Source of the DNA: Sanguibacter inulinus
Lineage (GTDB): Bacteria; Actinomycetota; Actinomycetes; Actinomycetales; Cellulomonadaceae
Direction of reading: 5' to 3'
Assembly (NCBI RefSeq): GCF_013415325.1
Contig: NZ_JACBYE010000005.1
Location: forward strand, 1-64,000
DNA length: 64,000 nucleotides
The notes under the pieces were generated by a model, which saw only the letters and a list, made by a program, of their open reading frames with translations, was not told the origin of the DNA and ran no database searches. Position numbers and translations under genes: made by a program. Shown here one piece after another: positions 37,122-46,750 of the stretch. The stretch's first letter is position 1, and every line of letters starts with the position of its first letter.

Positions 37122-37151
37122 GCTCAAGACCAGCCTGACAGGCGTCGATAC
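37122..37151 (+). promoter_or_regulatory. Sigma-28-type promoter of pilM-pilN-pilO
   Basis: GCTCAAG at 37122-37128, 15 bases, then GTCGATAC at 37144-37151. The start would be near 37158, about 35 bases before the pilM GTG. GGGTGAAGAGTGG lies 30 bases upstream of the first box. Confidence 0.7.
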
Positions 37152-37185
37152 TCCTTCCGGACCTATCCGGGGTCCGGTGAAGGAG
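37151..37185 (+). promoter_or_regulatory. Hairpin that can hide the pilM ribosome site
   Basis: CTCCTTCCGGACC at 37151-37163 pairs with GGTCCG and GAAGGAG at 37171-37185, with a two-base bulge. The last seven bases are the pilM ribosome site. A transcript starting near 37158 lacks the CTCCTTC arm and leaves the site free, while read-through from pilD would carry it and could block translation. Confidence 0.45.
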
Positions 37186-37192
37186 ATGTGCG

Positions 37193-38260
37193 GTGGCGAA
37201 GTCACGAGTGATCGGGCTAGATATCGGCAGCACCAGCGTGCGTGCCGTCGAGGTGGAGTTCGGGCCGAAGGGCCCCGCAGCCACGAAGACGCCCGAGGTC
37301 GTCCGGTTCGGTGAGGTCCCCTTGCCAGCTGGTGCCATCCGTGACGGCGAGGTCGTCGAACCGAACGTCGTGGCGACGGCGATCAAGCAGCTGTGGCGCG
37401 AGACGAAGTTCCGGTCGAAGGACGTCGTCATCGGTGTCGGGAACCAGCGCGTCCTCGTCCGTGACCTCGACCTCCCGGCGATGCCCCTCGACCAGATCCG
37501 CCAGTCCTTGCCCTACCAGGTGCAGGACCAGATCCCGGTCGCGGTCGAGGACGCGCTCCTCGACTACGTCCCGACGGGCACGTCCGAGGGTCAGCACGGC
37601 CCCGTCGTCCACGGGCTCCTAGTCGCCGCGACGAAAGACACCGTCGAGTCGAACGTGGCTGCCGTCACGGCTGCCGGGCTGCGTCCTGTCATGGTCGACC
37701 TCACAGCTCTTGCACTGACGCGGAGCCTCGCACGCGGGCCATGGGTCGACAGGACCGTCGCCCTCGTCGACATCGGCGCCCGCATCACGACGGTCGTCAT
37801 CGTCTCGCGCGGCATGCCGCAGTTCGTCCGTGTCCTGCCCACCGGCGGCCAGGACATGACCGACGCGGTCTCGTCCGCCATGGGGGTCTCGGACACCCAG
37901 GCGGAGCAGATCAAGCGACAGGTGGGGATCGGCCTGGCTGTCCCGCCGGAGCTGCGACCAGCAGCCGAAGCCGTCGCCCAGGTCGGCCACGTCCTCGTCG
38001 AGGCTGTCCGGGGCACGCTCTCCTACTTCGCGATGAACCACCCGGGGGAGGCTCTCGACATGGTCCTGCTCACCGGCCGCGCAGCCCAGCTCTCAGGTCT
38101 TGGGCAGTACGTCTCCTCCGCAGCCCGCGTCGGCGTCTCGGTCGCGTTGCCGCTGTCGACCATGAAGACCGGTCCTGACATGCCGAAGGGCCCTGAGCTC
38201 GAGGCGATACAGCACGTGCTGAGCGTCCCGCTCGGCCTGGCCTTCGGAGTCGCAGCATGA
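37193..38260 (+). CDS. pilM: Type IV pilus assembly protein PilM
   Basis: PilM is an actin-like cytoplasmic protein that binds the amino terminus of PilN and organises the assembly machine. The 355-residue product has the phosphate-binding loop GLDIGSTSVRAVEVEFG near 8-24, an internal VDIGARITTVVIV and a later LLTGRAAQLSGLG, in actin-fold order. The GTG is preceded by AAGGAG. It heads a three-gene operon and overlaps pilN as ATGA. Confidence 0.94.
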   Translation: MAKSRVIGLDIGSTSVRAVEVEFGPKGPAATKTPEVVRFGEVPLPAGAIRDGEVVEPNVVATAIKQLWRETKFRSKDVVIGVGNQRVLVRDLDLPAMPLDQIRQSLPYQVQDQIPVAVEDALLDYVPTGTSEGQHGPVVHGLLVAATKDTVESNVAAVTAAGLRPVMVDLTALALTRSLARGPWVDRTVALVDIGARITTVVIVSRGMPQFVRVLPTGGQDMTDAVSSAMGVSDTQAEQIKRQVGIGLAVPPELRPAAEAVAQVGHVLVEAVRGTLSYFAMNHPGEALDMVLLTGRAAQLSGLGQYVSSAARVGVSVALPLSTMKTGPDMPKGPELEAIQHVLSVPLGLAFGVAA

Positions 38261-38985
38261 GCACCGACACACAGCCCCGCTTCTCCGTGAAGAAGGCCAA
38301 GAAGGCACCAGGGGCCGCATCGACCGGCATGATCGCCGGCGCCCCTTCGCTGCCTCAGGTCAACCTGCTCCCAGCCTCGGTCCGCGCGGGGCGCGCTCTC
38401 CAGCGTGTCAAGGTGTGGCTCCTGCTCGTCCTCGGTGTCGTGCTGATCGTGGCTCTGCTCGGGTACGTGGCGAGCATGCTCTCGGTGAGCTCAGCCCAGT
38501 CCGAGCTCGAGACGGTCCAGGCGGAGACTCTCCGTCTCCAGCAGGAGCAGAGCACGTACTCCGAGGTGCCGCAGATCAAGGGGCAGATCGCGAACGCCGA
38601 GCTCGCCAGGACAGTCGGCATGGGCAGCGAGATCCTCTGGAGCGACTACCTCTACGCTGTCTTGCTCCAGATGCCGGCCGGTTCCCAGCTCACCGGGTTC
38701 GCCACGACCGCGATGAACCCGCTCGAAGGTCCGCCCGTCCCAGCAGACCCCCTGGTGGGGGCCGGGATCGCGTCGGTCGCGATCACACACAGGTCGCCCA
38801 CGCTGCCGGACACCGCAGCCTGGATCGACATGCTCAACAGCATCGAGGGCATGCACGACGCCCAGGTGCTGACCCAGACGGTCGGCGAGGAAGACGGTGT
38901 CGTCTACTACGAGGTCACCTCGACCGTGCAGCTGAGCGTCGACGCGCTCTCTGGCCGGTTCGGCCCTGAAGGAGATTCCAAGTGA
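38257..38985 (+). CDS. pilN: Type IV pilus assembly protein PilN
   Basis: A cytoplasmic segment of about 50 residues contains VNLLPASVRAG, matching the conserved PilM-binding motif (INLLP-like). One helix (about 53-75) and a coiled coil follow (SSAQSELETVQAETLRLQQE), then a ferredoxin-like extracellular domain. The 242 residues are normal for the family. The stop overlaps pilO as GTGA. Confidence 0.92.
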   Translation: MSTDTQPRFSVKKAKKAPGAASTGMIAGAPSLPQVNLLPASVRAGRALQRVKVWLLLVLGVVLIVALLGYVASMLSVSSAQSELETVQAETLRLQQEQSTYSEVPQIKGQIANAELARTVGMGSEILWSDYLYAVLLQMPAGSQLTGFATTAMNPLEGPPVPADPLVGAGIASVAITHRSPTLPDTAAWIDMLNSIEGMHDAQVLTQTVGEEDGVVYYEVTSTVQLSVDALSGRFGPEGDSK

Positions 38986-39662
38986 AGACGTCAGCATCGA
39001 CCCCGTGGATCATCGGCACGGCGGCCATCTCGACCGCGCTGCTCGCGATCGCCTGGTTCTTGGCGATCTCCCCGCAGCTCGACGAGGCGAGCCTGGCCCG
39101 CGAGCAGGCTGTCCAGGAGGCGGACCGGAACGATCTGCTCGAGGTGCAGATCGCACAGCTGAAGTCAGACTTCGAGAAGATCGACGAGTTCCGCGGTACG
39201 CTCGCCGGGCTCCAGAGCCAGATTCCCGCGACCTTCGAGCAGGCGGCGTTCAACGTCGAGCTTGCGAACGTCTCGCTCGGCACGGGTGCGTTCGTCGTCG
39301 ACGTCACGACGTCGACCTCGACGCCGGTCCTCGCGTCGCTGGCCGCCATCCCTGGAGTCGCGGCCGTGACCGGGGCGCCGGTGGGCCTCTACGCGGTCCC
39401 GGTCACGGTCACCGTCCTCGGTAACCCCACTGCGACGCTCGAGTACGTCAAGGCTCTCCAGACCGCGACGTCCAGGCTCTTCCTCGCGACCGGTGTCTCC
39501 CTCACCGGCCAGGACGAGACCGGCGCGAGCGGTGGGCGCCCCGCGACGGCCAAGGGTGATGCGGAGATCGTCATCAGCGGCTACGTCTACGTCCTGGACG
39601 CCGATGCCGCACCTGCGCCGGCGGCTCCCACTGCCGAGGAGCCTGCGGTGACAACCAGCTGA
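38982..39662 (+). CDS. pilO: Type IV pilus assembly protein PilO
   Basis: PilO pairs with PilN to form the alignment scaffold. The 226-residue product has a short cytoplasmic start and one helix (about 9-30). A heptad-like stretch follows ([20 protein letters not shown]), then a ferredoxin-like domain and an Ala/Pro tail. No pilP, pilQ or outer-membrane secretin gene follows, as expected in a single-membrane cell. Confidence 0.9.
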   Translation: MKTSASTPWIIGTAAISTALLAIAWFLAISPQLDEASLAREQAVQEADRNDLLEVQIAQLKSDFEKIDEFRGTLAGLQSQIPATFEQAAFNVELANVSLGTGAFVVDVTTSTSTPVLASLAAIPGVAAVTGAPVGLYAVPVTVTVLGNPTATLEYVKALQTATSRLFLATGVSLTGQDETGASGGRPATAKGDAEIVISGYVYVLDADAAPAPAAPTAEEPAVTTS

Positions 39663-39674
39663 CCTGGCTGGTAC

Positions 39675-39723
39675 CGAGTGTCGGCGCCCGGCACACCTCG
39701 CCCCGCCGGGCGTCCGACACTCG
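39675..39723 (+). terminator. Terminator of the pilus locus
   Basis: Ten bases (39675-39684) pair with 39714-39723 and eight more (39685-39692) with 39705-39712, with one bulged T and a 12-base loop. It separates pilO from aroC. Confidence 0.8.
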
Positions 39724-39766
39724 GGCGCCCGGCGTCGTCGGCCCTGGTCCGTGGGAAGATGTCCGC

Positions 39767-40954
39767 ATGCTTCGTTGGCTGACTTCAGGTGAATCGCACG
39801 GCCCTGCACTCGTGGGCATCGTCGAGGGTGTCCCCGCAGGTGTGGAGGTGCTGACCTCCGACATCCAGGACGCGCTCGCGCGCCGTCGTCTGGGCTACGG
39901 CCGCGGCGCCCGGATGAAGTTCGAGCAGGACGAGGTGCGCATCCTCGCCGGTCTGCGGCACGGCATCACCCAGGGTGGTCCGCTCGCGATCGAGATCGGC
40001 AACACGGAGTGGCCCAAGTGGGTCGACGTCATGGCCTCCGACCCTGTCGACCCGGCGCTGCTGAACCGTGCGCGCAACGCGCCGCTCACCCGTCCGCGTC
40101 CGGGCCACGCCGACCTCGTGGGCATGCGCAAGTACGCCTTCGACGACGCTCGTCCTGTGCTCGAGCGCGCCTCCGCCCGGGAGACCGCGACGCGTGTTGC
40201 CCTCGGCGCCGTCGCCGCGAAGTTCCTCGAGCAGGCTCTCGGCATCCGTCTCGTGTCGCACGTGACGAGCATCGGCCCGGTCTTCACTCCTGAGGACGCC
40301 GTGCTCCCGTCGCCAGACGACGTCGCGTACCTCGACGCCGACCCGGTCCGCTGCTTCGACAAGACCACCTCGGACGCGATGGTCGCCGAGATCGACGCGT
40401 GCCACAAGGACGCCGACACCCTCGGTGGCGTCGTCGAGGTCCTCGCCTACGGCGTCCCGACGGGCCTCGGCTCGTACACGCACGGCGACCGTCGCCTCGA
40501 CGCGAAGCTCGCCGCGGCCCTCATGGGGATCCAGGCCATCAAGGGTGTCGAGGTCGGCGACGGCTTCCGCACGGCCGCCCGCCGCGGTTCGCAGGCCCAC
40601 GACGAGATCGACCGCGACGAGGACGGCCGTCTGCGCCGCCGGACCAACCGTGCTGGTGGTATCGAGGGCGGCATGAGCAACGGTGAGGTCCTGCGGGTCC
40701 GCGCCGCGATGAAGCCCATCTCCACGGTCCCGCGCGCTCTCGCGACTGTCGACGTCGCGACGGGGGAGCCGGCGACCGCCCAGCACCAGCGCTCGGACGT
40801 CTGCGCCGTTCCGCCGGCAGCCGTGGTCGCCGAGGCGATGGTCGCGCTGACCCTCGTCGACGTGGTCCTCGAGAAGTTCGGCGGCGACTCCGTCGGCGAG
40901 GTCCGCCGGAACGCCGAGGCGTACCTGGCCGCCATCCCCGAGCTGCTGCGCTGA
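39767..40954 (+). CDS. aroC: Chorismate synthase
   Basis: It converts 5-enolpyruvylshikimate-3-phosphate to chorismate using reduced FMN. The 395-residue protein begins [20 protein letters not shown] and has the FMN/substrate signatures [26 protein letters not shown] and [15 protein letters not shown]. The stop is two bases before aroK, and aroK and aroB follow as an operon. Confidence 0.97.
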   Translation: MLRWLTSGESHGPALVGIVEGVPAGVEVLTSDIQDALARRRLGYGRGARMKFEQDEVRILAGLRHGITQGGPLAIEIGNTEWPKWVDVMASDPVDPALLNRARNAPLTRPRPGHADLVGMRKYAFDDARPVLERASARETATRVALGAVAAKFLEQALGIRLVSHVTSIGPVFTPEDAVLPSPDDVAYLDADPVRCFDKTTSDAMVAEIDACHKDADTLGGVVEVLAYGVPTGLGSYTHGDRRLDAKLAAALMGIQAIKGVEVGDGFRTAARRGSQAHDEIDRDEDGRLRRRTNRAGGIEGGMSNGEVLRVRAAMKPISTVPRALATVDVATGEPATAQHQRSDVCAVPPAAVVAEAMVALTLVDVVLEKFGGDSVGEVRRNAEAYLAAIPELLR

Positions 40955-40956
40955 TC

Positions 40957-42689
<1,733 letters not shown>

Positions 42690-42895
42690 CCGACGCTCCG
42701 GTCGACGCGCCGCCGTTCTCGTCGAAGAGCGGTGTTCCGTCGGTCAGGCGCGGTCGTCGTGGCAGAAGAGCGCGCTGTGCCCGGCGGCTCGTCGAGAGTG
42801 TCGAGGGGGGTGAAGAGGTCCGTGCTCAGGGCGCAGGGCAGGACTCCCCACCGCGGCAGGGTGCGCCTGGGCGCCCGGCCGTGCAGCATGACGGC

Positions 42896-43459
42896 ATGAC
42901 CACTCCACTCACCGCGGACGCCTCGTTCCGGGCCGCACGCTCCTCGCTCTCCTCGAGCCTGTGGATCGGGGTGGCGCTGCTCTGGGCCGCGACCGCGGGA
43001 GTGGTCGTCGGCGCCGTGACGTTCTGGGGCGAGACTGCGGGGTGGGCGTGCGCCTTCTTCGTGCTGCTCCTGGCACCCTTCGCCGTCGGGGTGCTGCTCA
43101 TGGCTGTCTCGGACCGCCGGAGCTGGGCGGTCGCTGCCCGCGGCATCCCTGTCGAGGTGCGCAGCGCCCGCGGCCTCGGCAGCGGGAACAGCCAGGGACG
43201 CCAGGTGGTCGCTTGGGACGACCGCGATGCGCAGGGTCTGCCGTACCTGCACCTCACGCTCCCGGGTGGTGCTGAGCACGGGGACATCACGGGTCCGGTG
43301 ACCGTGGAGATCTTCCGCCGCACGGGTCGCGGCCGTGGCATCGGCGGCCCGGTGCGTGTCCGGTCGAGCGACGGGCACCGCGAGTGGTGGGCGGGCAACG
43401 CCGTCGAGTCGGCCGAGCGGCGCCCTCCGATCGTCGAGGCTCAGACAGCGGCAACCTGA
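42896..43459 (+). CDS. Hypothetical membrane protein
   Basis: I do not recognise a family. The 187-residue product has two helices (about 22-46 and 54-74) and a soluble C-terminal part ([20 protein letters not shown]...) that could be a small beta domain. The ATG is chosen because the residues after it look like a natural cytoplasmic start. A GTG 15 bases upstream is possible, and neither has a strong ribosome site. It sits between aroB and aroQ, and its role is unknown. Confidence 0.65.
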   Translation: MTTPLTADASFRAARSSLSSSLWIGVALLWAATAGVVVGAVTFWGETAGWACAFFVLLLAPFAVGVLLMAVSDRRSWAVAARGIPVEVRSARGLGSGNSQGRQVVAWDDRDAQGLPYLHLTLPGGAEHGDITGPVTVEIFRRTGRGRGIGGPVRVRSSDGHREWWAGNAVESAERRPPIVEAQTAAT

Positions 43460-43518
43460 CGCGCCGCCTCCCGTCCGGTGTCCGTGGGCACAGGTCTCCC
43501 GTCGGGGGACTCGCGTAC

Positions 43519-43524
43519 TAGGCT
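43519..43524 (+). promoter_or_regulatory. -10 box of a probable leaderless aroQ transcript
   Basis: TAGGCT ends seven bases before the aroQ ATG, placing the transcription start at the start codon. No ribosome site precedes the ATG. Confidence 0.55.
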
Positions 43525-43531
43525 CCCGGGC

Positions 43532-43966
43532 ATGACACGTGTGCTGCTCCTCAACGGCCCCAACCTCGGACGACTCGGCGTACGAGAGCCAGAGGTCTAC
43601 GGCTCTCTGTCCTTCGCCGACCTCGTCGAGTCCGGCGCCCGGTGGGGGAGCGAGCTCGGTCTCGAGGTCGAGGTCCGCCAGACCGACGACGAGTCCGAGC
43701 TGGTCCACTGGTTGCATGAGGCCGTCGACACGCGCAGCGACGTGGTGCTCAACCCGGCTGCGTTCACGCACTACTCCTACGCACTCCGCGACGCGGCCGC
43801 GCAGGTGACCAAGGGAGGACTGCGCCTGGTCGAGGTGCACATCTCCAACCCGTACGCCCGGGAGGAGTTCCGCCATCTCTCGGTCGTCGGGCCTGTCGCC
43901 ACGGGGACCGTCGCGGGATTCGGCTTCGACTCGTACAGGCTGGCGCTGCTCGCTCTCGCCGGCTGA
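43532..43966 (+). CDS. aroQ: Type II 3-dehydroquinate dehydratase
   Basis: It converts 3-dehydroquinate to 3-dehydroshikimate. The 144-residue protein has the type II signatures [53 protein letters not shown] and [15 protein letters not shown]. The catalytic Tyr is in PEVYG and the His in EVHISN. The frame is open 54 bases upstream, but the ATG chosen matches the family start. Confidence 0.94.
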   Translation: MTRVLLLNGPNLGRLGVREPEVYGSLSFADLVESGARWGSELGLEVEVRQTDDESELVHWLHEAVDTRSDVVLNPAAFTHYSYALRDAAAQVTKGGLRLVEVHISNPYAREEFRHLSVVGPVATGTVAGFGFDSYRLALLALAG

Positions 43967-44088
43967 ACCGCTGGGCTGAGGTCCGGAGTCGACCTGAGAG
44001 ACCGCCTCTGACATGCTTCAAAAATAGTGTGCCAAGCGCATGCACACGCCCGTTACAGCTCAGCACCTCGACCTGAAGTCCAGAACAC

Positions 44089-44121
44089 ATCCTTGAACAC
44101 CAAGGATCAAGCGCTTAGCCT
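44089..44121 (+). promoter_or_regulatory. satD promoter overlapped by a palindrome
   Basis: TTGAAC at 44093-44098, 17 bases, then TAGCCT at 44116-44121 and an ATG six bases later form a clean promoter of a leaderless gene. ATCCTTG at 44089-44095 and CAAGGAT at 44101-44107 are a perfect inverted repeat across the -35 box. AAGCGCTT at 44109-44116 is a second palindrome touching the -10 box. This is a classic repressor-site layout. Confidence 0.65.
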
Positions 44122-44127
44122 TGAGCC

Positions 44128-44751
44128 ATGTTCGTCCTCACGGTAGACCAGCAGCGCAGCACGACCCGCGGGGACAAGGTCCCCGACTTCTTGGCCTGCG
44201 CGGAGATCTGGGGTGCGCGCCTCGACGGCATCGAGCTGCCCTTCGAGCGGACCGTCGGGGACGAGGTCCAGGCTGTCGTCTCGTCGCCCTCGACGGCTCT
44301 CGCGCTCGTGCTGGAGATCGTCCGTCTCGGCGGATGGCGGGCCGGCGTCGGCGTGGGGGAGGTGCAGGACCCGCTCCCAGAGCACAGCCGCGAGGCTTCC
44401 GGACCCGCCTTCGTCAGGGCCCGCGCCGCGATCGATCGTGCCAAGCGGCGCTCCTCGGCTGTCCCCGTCGCGGTCCAGGGTGGGGACGGCCCGGCGTCAG
44501 CCGACGTCGAGGCGGTCGTCCACCTGCTCGGCGCGGTGGTCGAGCGCCGGTCTACCGCTGGCTGGGAGGTCGTCGACCTCCTGGTCGACCTCGAGAGGTC
44601 TGGTGCTGACGCGACCCAGCGCGAGGTCGCGCGGAGGCTCGGGGTGAGCGAGCAGGCCGTGAGCCAGCGCGTGCGCGCCGCCCTCTGGGCCGAAGAGCGT
44701 GCCGCCCGACCCGTGGTCGCCAGGCTCCTCGGCGAGCTCGACACCATCTGA
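44128..44751 (+). CDS. SatD family regulatory protein
   Basis: The 207-residue product resembles SatD-type proteins. An amino-terminal domain has FVLTVDQQRST near the start and TVGDEVQAVV, reminiscent of nucleotide-cyclase-like folds. A C-terminal helix-turn-helix follows near 162-188 (TQREVARRLGVSEQAVSQRV). The genuine role of SatD proteins is not established. The gene is leaderless and its promoter carries palindromes that the protein might bind itself, which is inference. A membrane protein gene follows 91 bases later. Confidence 0.75.
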   Translation: MFVLTVDQQRSTTRGDKVPDFLACAEIWGARLDGIELPFERTVGDEVQAVVSSPSTALALVLEIVRLGGWRAGVGVGEVQDPLPEHSREASGPAFVRARAAIDRAKRRSSAVPVAVQGGDGPASADVEAVVHLLGAVVERRSTAGWEVVDLLVDLERSGADATQREVARRLGVSEQAVSQRVRAALWAEERAARPVVARLLGELDTI

Positions 44752-44842
44752 GCGCGACGCGCAGTCCCATCCGTCGCAGCGTTCCCTGTGACGGACCCTG
44801 CGTGTAGCGTGCGGCTCAGTCGACTGCAGGGGAGATGTCTTG

Positions 44843-45475
44843 ATGGGTCTGATGACAGGCACGGTGCTCGGCATCGGGAACTTCGCCACCCTCCTCGCGG
44901 AGGTCCAGCCCTATCTGCCCGACGGGCACCCACCGGTGCACGCACAGACGAGCATCGGTGTCGCCCTGGCGATCGCCGCAGGGCTGATCGTGCTGAGCAT
45001 CGTCGGTGGCTATTACGTCACGCGTGGCGTGCTGCACCTCGCCGCGCGCACAGGTGCTGCCGAGTCGGCCAGCGGAGCCCGGGGAGGTGCCCCGAGTGAT
45101 CCCGCGGGCCCAGCCACCTCGACCGCCGGTCCGCCGACGGGCACCTCTGCCCCCGGTGCCGCAGACCCGACCGGCACCGGACAGCAGGCGGGTGCCGCCT
45201 CGAGCCCCGCCGATCCCGGCCCGACCGGCCCCACCGCCGTCGCCGCCCTGCGCGGCGGAACCTGGATCGGCATCCTCGAGCGGCTCGCGGTGACGGGCCT
45301 GATCCTCGTCGGCTATCCGGGTGGCATCGCGATCCTCGTGGCGATCAAGGGGCTGGGCAGGTACCCCGAGCTCAAGGACAACCCAGGGGCCTCGGAGCGT
45401 TTCGTCGTCGGGACGCTCGCCTCGATCGTCTGGGCTGCTGGTCTCGGGGTCCTCGGTCTGTGGTGGATCGGCTGA
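44843..45475 (+). CDS. Membrane protein paired with SatD
   Basis: The 210-residue product has a helix near 35-58 (IGVALAIAAGLIVLSIVGGYY) and a long Pro/Ala/Gly/Thr-rich linker (about 70-130). Two C-terminal helices are separated by GLGRYPELKDNP and SERFVVGTLASIVW. That last region recalls the end of DUF3307 proteins, which often sit beside satD. The full DUF3307 domain is not evident. AGGGGAG precedes the ATG. Confidence 0.65.
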   Translation: MGLMTGTVLGIGNFATLLAEVQPYLPDGHPPVHAQTSIGVALAIAAGLIVLSIVGGYYVTRGVLHLAARTGAAESASGARGGAPSDPAGPATSTAGPPTGTSAPGAADPTGTGQQAGAASSPADPGPTGPTAVAALRGGTWIGILERLAVTGLILVGYPGGIAILVAIKGLGRYPELKDNPGASERFVVGTLASIVWAAGLGVLGLWWIG

Positions 45476-45477
45476 GG

Positions 45478-45483
45478 TAGACT
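45478..45483 (+). promoter_or_regulatory. Probable -10 box of efp
   Basis: TAGACT begins three bases after the preceding stop, leaving a leader of about 110 bases before efp. No convincing -35 box is seen. Confidence 0.45.
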
Positions 45484-45597
45484 GGCCCACGCTCTCGTGC
45501 GGTCCGCTCCCTGATCAGCCCTGCACCTCGCCGGTGCCGGGGCTCGTCGTCCGGTCGTCGGGTGCCTGATCCTTGAACACTCGACAGGAAGACCACC

Positions 45598-46161
45598 GTG
45601 GCTACCACCAACGACATCAAGAACGGCACTGTGCTCAAGCTCGACGGCCAGCTCTGGACCGTCATCGACTTCCAGCACGTCAAGCCCGGCAAGGGTGGCG
45701 CGTTCGTCCGCACCAAGATGAAGAACGTGACCTCGGGCAAGACGGTCGACAAGACCTTCAACGCCGGCCTGAAGATCGAGACTGCGACCGTCGACAAGAG
45801 CGACATGCAGTATCTCTACAAGGACGGCACGGACTACGTGTTCATGGACCAGACCACGTACGACCAGATCAACATCCCCGAGGTGGTCGTGGGCGACGCC
45901 GCCAACTTCCTCCTCGAGAGCCAGGTCGTCAACGTCGCGACCAACGAGGGCACGGTCCTCTACATCGAGCTGCCGCCGTCGGTCGTCCTCGAGATCACCT
46001 ACAGCGAGCCGGGCCTCCAGGGCGACCGCTCGACCGGTGGCACCAAGCCCGCCACCCTCGAGACCGGTCACGTGATCCAGGTCCCGCTGTTCCTCGAGCA
46101 GGGCACCAAGGTCAAGGTCGACACCCGCGACTCGAGCTACCTCGGCCGAGTGAACGACTGA
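45598..46161 (+). CDS. efp: Translation elongation factor P
   Basis: EF-P relieves ribosome stalling at polyproline. The 187-residue protein has the KOW-like first domain with the loop KPGKGGAF (29-36), Lys32 at the position modified in some bacteria, and two OB-fold domains ending [12 protein letters not shown]. The GTG is preceded by AGGAAG. Several proteins in this window are Pro-rich, such as SecD and the PilT extension, and would be natural clients (inference). Confidence 0.97.
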   Translation: MATTNDIKNGTVLKLDGQLWTVIDFQHVKPGKGGAFVRTKMKNVTSGKTVDKTFNAGLKIETATVDKSDMQYLYKDGTDYVFMDQTTYDQINIPEVVVGDAANFLLESQVVNVATNEGTVLYIELPPSVVLEITYSEPGLQGDRSTGGTKPATLETGHVIQVPLFLEQGTKVKVDTRDSSYLGRVND

Positions 46162-46162
46162 C

Positions 46163-46579
46163 GTGGGAGCCAGGACCAAGGCCCGCAAGCGCGCGCTCGA
46201 CGTGCTCTTCGAGGCCGAGCAGCGTCACCTCGACCCGATCACCCTCCTCGCGGACCGGGTGGCCGAGCCGGGGACCGAGGCAGCCCTGCCGCAGTACTCC
46301 GCCGACATCGTCGAGGGGGTCATCGACCGCCTCGACCGGATCGACGAGCTCCTCGAGACGTACTCGCACGAGTGGTCGCTCGACCGCATGCCCGCCGTCG
46401 ACCGTGCGCTGCTGCGCATCGGCACGTGGGAGATCCTCTTCAACGACGACGTCCCGGACGCCGTCGCGATCGACGAGGCCGTCGAGCTGTCCAGGTCGCT
46501 CTCGACCGACGACTCGCCGGTCTTCGTCAACGGTCTCCTCGGCCGCATCCTCGAGCTGAAGCCGACCATCCTGGCCTGA
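46163..46579 (+). CDS. nusB: Transcription antitermination factor NusB
   Basis: NusB with S10 forms part of the rRNA antitermination complex. The 138-residue all-helical protein shows KARKRALDVLFEAEQR at the start and the C-terminal EAVELSRSLSTDDSPVFVNG, typical of the family. The GTG follows the efp stop by one base. A strong terminator ends the operon. Confidence 0.95.
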   Translation: MGARTKARKRALDVLFEAEQRHLDPITLLADRVAEPGTEAALPQYSADIVEGVIDRLDRIDELLETYSHEWSLDRMPAVDRALLRIGTWEILFNDDVPDAVAIDEAVELSRSLSTDDSPVFVNGLLGRILELKPTILA

Positions 46580-46605
46580 CCTCTCGTCCTCGAGGGAGAC
46601 GCCAC

Positions 46606-46647
46606 CGCGCGCAGGCCCGGACCGTTCACGGTCCGGGCCTGCGTGCG
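46606..46647 (+). terminator. efp-nusB terminator
   Basis: A 15-base perfect arm pair (46611-46625 with 46628-46642) extends by five further pairs, one of them a wobble, about 27 bases after the nusB stop. Steric limits mean the real loop is slightly larger than the two unpaired bases. Confidence 0.85.
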
Positions 46648-46705
46648 TCCTGTGGCGAGGAGTCGTAGCAGGTGGGGAGGTTCTGCGACCGTCGGGCCTC
46701 TCGGG

Positions 46706-46744
46706 ACCTACGGCCCCGTAGGTTACGGGTCCGTAGGTTATTCT
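46706..46744 (+). promoter_or_regulatory. Operator and promoter of the acyl-CoA ligase gene
   Basis: ACCTACGG and CCGTAGGT form a perfect inverted repeat with a two-base centre at 46706-46723. CCGTAGGTTA recurs at 46716-46725 and 46731-46740, and CCCGTA/TACGGG at 46715-46729 is another palindrome. TATTCT at 46739-46744 ends six bases before the GTG start, so the gene is probably leaderless. The layout suits a TetR-type repressor, but no regulator gene is adjacent. Confidence 0.6.
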
Positions 46745-46750
46745 CGACGG

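Noticed and set aside
42690-42895. A fifth sigma-28-type promoter suggested by GGGTGAAGAGG and CTCAGG before the small membrane protein gene
   Set aside because: No GCCGATA-like box follows at the required 15-base spacing.
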